Assembly (NCBI GenBank): GCA_000697335.1
Contig: JNEM01012115.1
Location: 1-16,409, forward strand
DNA: 16,409 bases
Direction: 5' to 3'
Origin: Conidiobolus incongruus B7586
Taxonomy: Eukaryota > Entomophthoromycota > Entomophthoromycetes > Entomophthorales > Conidiobolaceae
The notes under the pieces were generated by a model. That model did not search any database and was not told the DNA's origin. It saw only the letters and a list, made by a program, of their open reading frames with translations. Shown here piece after piece: positions 8,185 to 16,409 of the stretch; position 1 is the stretch's first letter, and each line of letters opens with the position of its first letter. Both the position numbers and the translations under genes were made by a program.

Positions 8185-11100
8185 TTATACAACGATTTCA
8201 GTTTCTTGAGAATTGACACTAGCATCTCCATTGGAATGATTGATACCAACAGTAGTAGCCATTAAACTTGGAGCTAAAGCAAATGCAAAGAATCCCATAT
8301 CTTTGGATGGATGGGTCTTGTTAGATTGTATTTCCTTTTCGGTTCTCAACAACTGACGCTTGTCATCATCCAAGGTGTAGTTAAAGTTTGCGAAGAAGTA
8401 ATCGTTGTAGATTTTGTCCACAGAGGAGTCCTTTTCGTTGAGGAGCTTGGATTTGCCAGATCTTTGGAAGAGTTTGATTCCAGAGAACCATTTTTCCATC
8501 GGGAGAAGACGAATAATGAGACCAAGTGGGAGTGAGAGGAAGCCCAAAGCAATACAGATGAGCCATTGGTCCCAGCTGAGGGGAGCTGTACTGAAAGCAA
8601 CACCTCCAACTTGCACAATGACGACTTGGATGGCGAAGGATCCAATGACAATGCTGAGGAAGTAGTAGTTCTTGAATAGATTCCTGAAGACGTTTAACTT
8701 GTTATCGATTCTTCGGCAGTTAATTTCGTTGAAGAGTTGGAGAAGGACGAATGTATTGAATACGATTGCTCCTAAGATGTCGTTGGAGATGGCTTTTTGG
8801 AATGAAATATTGGGGTTTCGGAGAGCGGGGACTAGATTGCGACCACCGTACAAAATAGCGAAACACATGATAGTTTGGAGAATACCTTGACCAGCAATCA
8901 TCTTCCACATGGTAGGTGTGATGAGGGGAGCATCGCGACGATCGGGTGGTCTATCGAGAATGTCATCATCAGGTACATCGGTAGCTAAAGCAAGAGCAGC
9001 AAGCGTGTCCATAATCAAATTGACCCAAAGGAGTTGTACAGCAGAAAGGACAGATCCAGATTCACTGATAACAGAACTGACAAAAGCAATCAAAATAGCA
9101 GAGAAATTGATGGTCAACTGGAATTGAAGGAACTTCTTAATACTGTCGTTGACCATACGACCCCACATGATAGCTTTGACAATTGATGCAAAATTATCAT
9201 CCATAAGCACAATGCTACTAGCCTCCTTAGCAACTTCTGTACCTGAGATACCCATACTGAAACCAATATCGGCAGCCTTGAGAGCAGGACCATCATTAGT
9301 ACCATCACCAGTCACAGCGACAACATGGCCAAGTGCCTTGAGTTTCTTGACCAAGATCATTTTATCTTGAGGGGAAGATCTAGCCAATACCTGAAGTTTA
9401 GGTACAACTTTGTTCATTTCGAAATCTGAAAGTTCTCTAAACTTGGGACCTTCCATGACAATACCGCCAGGGGTCAAAATACCACATTGGGTGGCAATTG
9501 CCTTGGCTGTAAGCACGTTATCACCAGTAACCATACGAACTACAACCCCAGATCTTTCACAGGCTTTGACAGCTTCTACGACACCTTCACGGAGAGGATC
9601 TTCGATACCAACAACACCAATCCATACGAGTTGATCACTAGGGTCATCAGATTGGTCATTAAATAGCCATCGAGTCCAGAATTCGGATTGTTCTTGGGGA
9701 TCAAGAGAGCTGTATTGAGCGATTTGATCATCTGTCAGTTGAATATCGATATAACCCAACCCAATGGTTCTCAAAGATCTCTCAGCATATTCCATAATGA
9801 TTTGCTCAATTCTGGACTTTTCACCTTTAGAAAATTCGAACGCACTCAAATCTTCGGATTCAAGGTTAACGATCTGAGTAGATTTGGCGAGTACCATTTC
9901 AGAAGCACCCTTGACAAAGAGTCTGAATTTATAATGGGTATCAGGTAATTGAACAAGCGTAGACATCATCTTCCGTTCACTGCTGAATGGATACACCTGA
10001 GCAATGGGATATCTGTGTCTCAAGTCGGATAAGCTGAACGAAGTCCATGTGTTTGTGAGCTGAATCAAAGCACATTCTGTCTTAGAGCCAACCAAGTTGC
10101 CAGTGTCGCCAGATTCAAAAGCAGTGGAATTGATTGAAACGTTCTCTTGAATGAGGGTAACCAAATTAGGGTTTAAAGTTTTACACAGATCTGATGTGGA
10201 TATCGTGGAGCTGGAGCTTGGGCGATGATCGAAATTTAGTGTCTTACCAATTGTGCCACTCACCACAGTCATCACATTCGTTGTCAGTGTACCAGTTTTA
10301 TCACTACAGACTGTGGTAGCATTGCTCATCGTTTCACAAGCGACTAAAGTACGCACCAGATTGTTGTCCTTGAGCATTCGAATGGTGGCAAAGGCCAATG
10401 ACAGAGTGACAGCAAGTGGAAGACCTTCAGGGACAGCAACTACAACAATAGTAATAGCAGCAATAATAATCTTAATAATAGAACTCATCACATCGGTAGT
10501 CTCGTGAGATCGACCACTCCATCCAGCAAAATATATGATGAGTAACACAACGCAATTGAGTACAGCAGCAGTAAAACCAACCTTTGAAATTAACGCAGCC
10601 AACTCTCCCAATTTCTTTTGCAATGGGGTATCTTCTGTCTCCTCCCGCAAATTCATCATAATTCTGCCAAAGAAACTATTTTGACCTACTGCCACAACCA
10701 AGTATTCTCCCACGCCCTCAAGCACCTTACTGCCCGAAAATAAGAAGGGGTCAGGAGTAGGAGTAGGAATTCTCTCGAGCCAAGCATTTCTGTAAGGGGA
10801 CTTCTTAATAGCATCTGATTCACCAGTGGCCATACTTTCGTCGCACTTGAGATTGTGGCCATTAATCAAAATGCCATCTGTGCTTAACACATCACCAGGC
10901 TCTAGCTGCACAATATCACCAACTAATACATCATAAACGCTGATCAGAGAGATTTGACCGTTCCTTAAAACTCTGATCTCTCGACTTTCCTTCTTTTGAT
11001 TGAGCTTTTGGAACTGTTTCTCCTTCTTGTAATCGTTCAAACTGCCCACAAGCACTACAATCAACACAGCAATGAGAATAGCCAAACCTTCGACGAAGTG

Positions 11101-11478
11101 AACTTTAGGACGAGTCACCGTATATTCATTACCATTTTCGTCGTATTCTGTATCAATATGACTATTTGTAGCCACATCCTGATAAATCCCAAGAGCGAGC
11201 GAAATCAAAGAAGCTACACTCAATAAAATCAAAATGGGATCCTTTAAGGTTTCCCACATAATTTTATACAGAGGTTTCACAGGGACTGGAGGTAATTGAT
11301 TTCTACCAAAGTAACTCTGACGCTCTTCTACCAAGATAGTATCTTGAGTTATACCTGTCTGGGGATGGGAATGTAACTCTGTAAACAACTGATTAATGCC
11401 TCCCAATTTGTTTAAAATTTCAATGTTCTTGGGGTCGAACATTTTAGTAATGTCTTCTTTATTAATTTGAAATGACAT
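8185..11478 (-). CDS. P-type Ca2+-ATPase, PMCA / Pmc1-like (type IIB)
   Basis: An ATP-driven pump that removes Ca2+ from the cytosol, in fungi usually into the vacuole; location is inferred from family. The 1097-residue frame has no introns. Motifs in order: N-terminal segment; M1 about 78-98 and M2 about 128-146; TGES 218-221 in the actuator domain; M4 with VPEGLP at 349-354; DKTGTLT 393-399 with phosphorylated Asp393; KGASE 523-527 in the nucleotide-binding domain; DPLR 627-630; TGDN 651-654; GDGTND 724-729; M5/M6 about 787-833 with Asn820 and Asp824; four more membrane segments to about 993; a tail of about 100 residues. Glu351, Asn820 and Asp824 are the expected residues of the single PMCA-type Ca2+ site. 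The ATG has A at -3 and full family alignment to its N-terminus. Slightly shorter than yeast Pmc1 (1173). I see no clear calmodulin-binding helix, but cannot exclude one. No damage; GC clearly higher than both flanks. Confidence 0.96.
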   Translation of the reverse strand: MSFQINKEDITKMFDPKNIEILNKLGGINQLFTELHSHPQTGITQDTILVEERQSYFGRNQLPPVPVKPLYKIMWETLKDPILILLSVASLISLALGIYQDVATNSHIDTEYDENGNEYTVTRPKVHFVEGLAILIAVLIVVLVGSLNDYKKEKQFQKLNQKKESREIRVLRNGQISLISVYDVLVGDIVQLEPGDVLSTDGILINGHNLKCDESMATGESDAIKKSPYRNAWLERIPTPTPDPFLFSGSKVLEGVGEYLVVAVGQNSFFGRIMMNLREETEDTPLQKKLGELAALISKVGFTAAVLNCVVLLIIYFAGWSGRSHETTDVMSSIIKIIIAAITIVVVAVPEGLPLAVTLSLAFATIRMLKDNNLVRTLVACETMSNATTVCSDKTGTLTTNVMTVVSGTIGKTLNFDHRPSSSSTISTSDLCKTLNPNLVTLIQENVSINSTAFESGDTGNLVGSKTECALIQLTNTWTSFSLSDLRHRYPIAQVYPFSSERKMMSTLVQLPDTHYKFRLFVKGASEMVLAKSTQIVNLESEDLSAFEFSKGEKSRIEQIIMEYAERSLRTIGLGYIDIQLTDDQIAQYSSLDPQEQSEFWTRWLFNDQSDDPSDQLVWIGVVGIEDPLREGVVEAVKACERSGVVVRMVTGDNVLTAKAIATQCGILTPGGIVMEGPKFRELSDFEMNKVVPKLQVLARSSPQDKMILVKKLKALGHVVAVTGDGTNDGPALKAADIGFSMGISGTEVAKEASSIVLMDDNFASIVKAIMWGRMVNDSIKKFLQFQLTINFSAILIAFVSSVISESGSVLSAVQLLWVNLIMDTLAALALATDVPDDDILDRPPDRRDAPLITPTMWKMIAGQGILQTIMCFAILYGGRNLVPALRNPNISFQKAISNDILGAIVFNTFVLLQLFNEINCRRIDNKLNVFRNLFKNYYFLSIVIGSFAIQVVIVQVGGVAFSTAPLSWDQWLICIALGFLSLPLGLIIRLLPMEKWFSGIKLFQRSGKSKLLNEKDSSVDKIYNDYFFANFNYTLDDDKRQLLRTEKEIQSNKTHPSKDMGFFAFALAPSLMATTVGINHSNGDASVNSQETEIVV

Positions 11479-12207
11479 GTTTGGAATATGTTATAATATG
11501 AAAGATATGTATGAATGCAATATGTATTATGACAATATAAAATAATATACTAACTACTATGATTGAATAAAATAGACAACCAATTAATCTGTTTAGCGAT
11601 AATTATCACCAAAACTAAATTTACAAAAGTATACAAATATAAAAACCCTTTAAAAAATCACTCAACCTTCATGATAGCTGTTCTTAAAGAATTAAGTAGG
11701 TTTATATACTCATTACCAATACACTTAATCACCTGAATCAACAAATCTAAAACCATTTAATGAAGATGTCATTAAGTGAGATAATTTAAATGAAGAAAGT
11801 TCTAATGGAAAATTTATGAATACACCCCATTTTTATTAAAACTATTTTGTAACCTTTAACATACTTAGTTTAATTTGTCCTGCCCTTCTATTCAGAAATA
11901 CATAATTCTATTGTGATTATTCTATTCACAGATGTTTTGTTAATGAATCATATTAAAATATTTATTATTCATTTTATTATCAATGTTTCTTATAATTTTA
12001 CTATTATTATATCGAATAAATAAAATAATTGAATAAAATCTGGATATTATTAAATTTAATTATAATTTATTTCTTTTTTAATAATATTATAAAATTTTTC
12101 TCAATATAAACAAAATAATTCTAATGGAACTCTTTATTAATTTGACTATTCTTCTGGAATTCTATAAATTGTAATAACATTTGATAAATATCTAAATATA
12201 TATACAA
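11479..12207 (-). promoter_or_regulatory. Upstream region of the ATPase gene
   Basis: About 730 bp separate the ATPase start from the next open frame on the opposite strand. Composition is less extreme than further out, and CpA/TpG steps are retained. Candidate sites are a CCAAT on the plus strand at 11580-11584 and the GATA palindrome at 11598-11607. I see no clear TATA box that stands out from the AT background and no obvious Crz1-type calcineurin-response site. Confidence 0.4.
11598..11607. promoter_or_regulatory. GATA palindrome (GATAATTATC)
   Basis: Two GATA cores face each other in a perfect 10-bp palindrome about 120 bp upstream of the ATPase start. GATA-factor sites are common in fungal promoters, but a chance occurrence is quite possible here. 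Confidence 0.25.
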
Positions 12208-12360
12208 ATGGACAATATTATTGAGATTTTAAATAAAAACCTATCTCCGTCACCGTATTTGTTTATGAGTATTTGGTTTATTGATTATTTGGATCTTTAT
12301 GGGCAATTGGATATTTTTAGCCTGTTCTCTAATATTTCCGTTATCACTGAAAACCTATAA
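12208..12360 (+). CDS. Small open frame, 50 residues, unknown
   Basis: ATG to TAA with 50 codons, starting MDNIIEILNKNLSPSPYLFM and ending SVITENL. I do not recognise it. The last 116 bases are about 34% GC by my count, clearly above the surrounding AT-rich DNA, and the frame uses mixed codons (CCG, CTG, TGG, ATC) rather than AT-only ones. There is no obvious signal peptide, and the middle is hydrophobic-aromatic. It lies divergent from the ATPase, about 730 bp from its start. It could be a short gene, a first exon, a relic of a lost gene, or chance. No homologous extension was visible downstream of the stop. Confidence 0.25.
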   Translation: MDNIIEILNKNLSPSPYLFMSIWFIDYLDLYGQLDIFSLFSNISVITENL

Positions 12361-15300
12361 TTATTAAGTGGCTTATTAAATTAATATAAGAAACATTAGA
12401 ATTATGATTATATATCCAAATGACTATTTGTCAGTTAAAGCGTACTAATGAATAATTTTAATATCTGTATAGCATTTGATTCTAAAATATTTTAAATCAC
12501 CATATTTTTAACCTTATTTGAACTTTAAAATAAGATGGTGTAACTGTAATAAACAAATTAATAGATTAAAACCTTAAATCTTTTAAGTCAAATTTTTAGA
12601 TCAAATTTCCACTATAAAATTTTACTGATTATTGTCAAATGTTAAAAAAGGTATTAATAGGTACTTAAAACTAATCCATTTTTTTTCAATATTTGGATTT
12701 GGGTTTGAATTCCACAATCTATACAATTTATATCAACCAATAAATTGCTTGAATTACAGTTTAATTTTTCATTGCATTTTGAAATATTTTAAAAGGGTTT
12801 ATTACAAACTTTGAAGAAATACCATAATATTATATTTGAATCACAATTAATAACGCTAAGTTTAAAGACTAATTAAATTTGATATAAGCTATATATCAAA
12901 TAATGATTAATTGAAAATGTATATTATTGAAATAATTTTTAAAATAAATATTTTTTTGAATTATGAAGATAAAACTTATCACCTTAATTGATTTTTGGCT
13001 GAAATCCCAGCTATATAACAAAGCACTGATTTTTTAGCGAATTATAACCAATAAAATTTGAGTTAACAAATTCACTAAATATAGTAATTTTAGATTAATT
13101 TTTTCAAATTGTGACACAATATGAAATTTTTATGTTTGTAAAAAATTGGTGAGAAATATTGATTTTTTGATAGAGATCAATAATAGAATTATAATTTAAC
13201 ATTATATAAATAAATTGATATATTTTAATTTAAAACTTTTGTCAGTTTGAATATCATTAATTGATATTAATCATTAAAATCATTCATAATTGTAGATTTT
13301 ATCAAATATCTGAATCAATATTTGTAGGAATTTTGGAATTTTTGGTTAGTAAGAATCTAAGATTATAATGTAAATAAAAATTGATTGGTTCCATAGTTCA
13401 TATGTTAGGGCTAGGATAAACTTTATATCCTGATAATTACATAAAGAATTTTGAATAAACAATAATTAAATCAATTTCAAAATGTATATGCAGGATAATT
13501 ATTGCTAGATATTAATGAAATATATTCGTTGTAAATTTTTTCCTTGAATGATTCTATTATTTGAATAAAAGTGTATAATTTTGAAACTTTTACTGTTCAT
13601 AAATCAATAATAATTTAAAATAATTTGAGTCCTTTAATTAAAACTTAACTATTAATCTGATTAGCATTATTAATTTCCATTAGTTTTGATTTTATATAAA
13701 TGCATTGTATATTATGCATCGATTAACAATAATATGATATTGTTATTGTCAGTCTAAGATAATATGATATAATATAATTTATATATTGTTTCAGTAAATA
13801 TGAATAAAAGAGAATATAGATATGAATTATTGGTTAAAAAACCATATAAAATTAAAGCTAAAAAATAGGAAATCAATTTCATCAATAGTACAGCTGAAAT
13901 GATCAAATTATTAAAATCTGTTACGAATTTTTGATAATGACAATTCGGTTTAATCATTACATTATAGTCAAAAATATATAAAAATGCATGAATAATACAC
14001 CATATTGTATGATTAAATTTTTTAACAATCATAAACTGAAACATTGATTCAAGAGATTGGGTTGCTTATGTTAACTAAATTAAGAGATATATGAAAATTG
14101 ATAAATTTTTAATAGAAATTGAAACCAAATTAACATTTGAAAACTAAACCAAAGTATTCAAAAATCAATTTCAAATAAAAACTTCAGAACACTTGATAGT
14201 CATGATATTGAATAATTTATAACCAAAAGAAGTCAAAAAATTGGTAGTAATAGTGTAATGTTGTTGACAACAATCTTCGAAATCAATGCTTCAAATGCTC
14301 AACATTTGGAACTACGTAAATTATGATATTAATCTAAGAATTGGCATTATATCATAATAGCTAACATTTACATAGCTATTACCTAATGAATAAGAGATGA
14401 ATAAATTTGCGCATTCTAGCAATGGTTTGGGAAGGATATTATTAAGATACTTTGACATGGAACAATGAATTTTAATACACAGTGATTAAATAATGCAATC
14501 CAGAATCGAGATTATAATCGTAGCAAAATATTATTTAATAAGTGAGAGATTTTGAAGAAATATTAAAGCTTGGTAATTTGAATATGCAGTTATGATCTGA
14601 ATAAATTCAACTAATAGTATTAGTTATGATTTTACAAAACCAACTCCAAAAGTTCATGAGTAGGAGTATATTTTTATAAATAGTTAACATTTCTAATAAT
14701 ATGAAAAGAATCAAAATTTTTATTTGAGTCATTCAATTATTCGTAATTTGCATATATATATATATATATTTATACGGAACCTATAATTCGATTCTTAAAA
14801 CTAAAATATTTATCTTTAATAATGGATATAGCGATATTAACCCAAGTCAAATCTATACTTACGATATTTACCAAATATGAAACATTATTATATTTACAGT
14901 TTCAAAGTTTAATCCTTGGTTTAAAAAAATAATTAATATCAAGATTGAGGCATTTTGAAACTTATTTCTAAAAGTAAACATTTCAAAAATAATTATATAT
15001 TTCTAGGTTAACTTCAGCTCATACACTTGTGCAATTTCATTTTAAAAAACACCTATTGCATGAGAATTTCAAATGATATCATACCTTTTAGATTTTGATC
15101 TTTATTAACTTTATAATTATTGTGATAATCAAATTTATAAATACTTTGATTTTAAATTTTTTTCAAGATTTAATAGTGATATAAATTAAATTCCAAATTT
15201 AAACAAAATAATCTATGTGTATTTTGATATATAATAACTGAATGATATTTAATATTAGCCTCCAATAATTATTAATGAATATTTGATATTTCAATCACGT

Positions 15301-16199
15301 GATAAAAATGCTGATATCAAATGTTTTATAAATGTAGTATTAAATATTACTCAATTCACATTTGAAAGTAATTAATAACAGTCTATTTTGAATAAAAAAT
15401 ATCTTATTCTACTGCTCTTAATATGAATAATCAAAGCTAAGAGGTATTTTAAATATTTGGTATATTTTCGAATAATTGAATTTTAAATCATAAAATTCAA
15501 ATTAATTAGAATTATATATTTTATTATTATATAATAAAAAAATACTCACCATTGAATAAATATTTTATATCTTGTATTATATAAATTATTGATTATTATT
15601 TATATATAAACATGTAGCTTTATATAACTTTCATAAATATTGAATAATAAAAATCTCAGTTTACTTTGAATAAGTACTGATTATGTAATTAATTTATATA
15701 TTAAAATAAAATATCTAGTATTTGGTATTAATATTTAACTACCATAGGTATTACCATTTCGATATACTTAAAATTGTTAAAGTAATACATTACTAAGTGA
15801 AGATTACCAATGCTATAGATATTTCCGTATAATTTTTTTCCTTGATACTTTTAAACCTGGATATAATTGGAATTTGGGGTATTAGCAATTTTTATAAATC
15901 AATTTGGATGTACTATGATATCCTCAATAGTCTTAAATATATATATTGATTTAATTATATTTTCTTTATAAATAAAATAAATAATTATCTATTTTAAAAA
16001 ATTTAAATTTATATTATCAAATTACATTGTATAAAACCGAAAATTTTATTTATAATAATTATTTTCAAAATCAATAAAATAAAAAAATAAATTTTTGATG
16101 ATATATTTTTTTATATTTATAATTTAATAGGTATTATTGCCATACATTTATTATATTATTATATTAATAGGATTTTTAATATATTTCATCTTGAATATA
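12361..16199. other. Long AT-rich region without a convincing gene
   Basis: About 3.8 kb with every frame heavily interrupted. Unlike the left block it retains many CpA and TpG steps (TTGAAT- and TCAAA-like words recur), so it has had a different mutational history. The longest open stretch is a 96-codon minus-strand frame at 13754-14044, rich in Ile/Leu/Tyr/Phe with no motif, which I take as chance. A plus-strand frame over about 13800-14690 has protein-like patches but stops at near-chance density. No tRNA, rRNA or paired repeats were recognised. Confidence 0.5.
14752..14769. repeat. (AT)n microsatellite
   Basis: About nine AT units in AT-rich intergenic DNA. No function inferred. Confidence 0.8.
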
Positions 16200-16409
16200 T
16201 TACTTTGTAATTTAAATAATGGGAATTTTTTGCGATTGAAAAAAAATAAACATTTTAATATATACAAAGTAAAAATAAATATATAATATAAAATTAATAA
16301 TTTCTTTTATTTCTAATAACTTTTTGCCATACTTTTAGCAAAGATCTAACACCTAAAAAACAGTTCTTTTTATTAAAGACTGAAAAAAATATATAATTTC
16401 CTATTAACT
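16200..16409 (-). mobile_element. mariner DNA transposon, copy 2, cut by the window edge
   Basis: From 16200 the sequence aligns with 2518 onward of copy 1: inverted repeat (TTACTTTGTAATTTAAATAA then TGGGAATTTTTTGC), the non-coding stretch, and the 3' end of the transposase frame, with long identical blocks such as the 20 bases at 16363-16382. TA precedes it (16198-16199). In this copy the codon equivalent to the stop at residue 334 of copy 1 is TGG (plus-strand CCA at 16327-16329), giving KVWQK. After about 16384 alignment weakens, consistent with a small internal deletion. Orientation is the same as copy 1. The rest lies outside the window. Confidence 0.9.

Noticed and set aside
8028-8249. 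73-codon minus-strand frame overlapping the ATPase stop codon
   Set aside because: It runs out of phase through the ATPase end into AT-rich spacer, is mostly Ile/Leu/Phe/Asn, and has no motif.
8311-11226. Many open frames of 60-100 codons in other frames across the ATPase gene, on both strands
   Set aside because: They lie wholly inside the ATPase reading frame, lack family motifs and exist because the gene is GC-richer and so has fewer chance stops.
12632-12814. 60-codon plus-strand frame
   Set aside because: Its composition follows the AT-rich background, with no motif and no partner gene; it is within the length expected by chance.
13754-14044. 96-codon minus-strand frame, hydrophobic
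   Set aside because: Composition (Ile, Leu, Tyr, Phe, Asn) is what AT-rich DNA gives by chance; there is no motif, and no GC or codon signal distinguishes it from its surroundings.
1-16409. A CRISPR array, phage or bacterial defence system
   Set aside because: There are no regularly spaced repeats and no prokaryotic genes; the ATPase type, the LTR element and the mariner all indicate a eukaryotic nuclear genome.
1-16409. Mitochondrial DNA, suggested by the extreme AT content
   Set aside because: No mitochondrial protein, rRNA or tRNA genes were found; a nuclear-type P-type ATPase and transposons are present instead.

Overview
This looks like nuclear DNA from a fungus with an extremely AT-rich genome. 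One intact gene, a 1097-residue fungal/yeast-type PMCA (type IIB) Ca2+-ATPase with no introns, stands as a GC-richer island. Around it are long AT-rich stretches that are gene-poor and partly made of dead transposons. I cannot name the species. The protein resembles yeast Pmc1 in its core motifs, and the lack of introns suggests an intron-poor lineage. The decay pattern (C-to-T changes concentrated at CpA/TpG) resembles repeat-induced point mutation (RIP), known mainly from ascomycetes.

Layout. 1-818 is AT-rich DNA with nothing recognisable. 824-7091 is a Ty3/gypsy-type LTR retrotransposon fossil on the minus strand. It has 225-bp LTRs, a TTGTA target-site duplication, a polypurine tract, a probable primer-binding site, and remnants of protease, reverse transcriptase and integrase in the expected order. 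A full-length mariner (DD34D) DNA transposon, 2518-3803, is inserted inside it between the RT and integrase remnants. Its 344-codon transposase frame has no visible frameshift but eight premature stops, all explicable as C-to-T or G-to-A changes. 7097-8184 is AT-rich spacer. 8185-11478 (minus) is the Ca2+-ATPase. 11479-12207 is its upstream region. 12208-12360 (plus) is a 50-codon open frame, richer in GC than its surroundings, of unknown status. 12361-16199 is long AT-rich DNA with no convincing gene. 16200-16409 is the end of a second mariner copy that runs off the window.

How it fits together. The ATPase is the only gene with a clear cellular role: it moves Ca2+ out of the cytosol, probably into the vacuole. 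The rest records transposon invasion and silencing by mutation: the LTR element landed, the mariner landed inside it, and the left part of the window was depleted of CpA/TpG. The right part is AT-rich too but keeps CpA/TpG. I found no CRISPR array, tRNA, rRNA or multi-gene system, and no evidence of a new biological system. The most informative observations are the mutation signature, the nested insertion and the small GC-richer frame.
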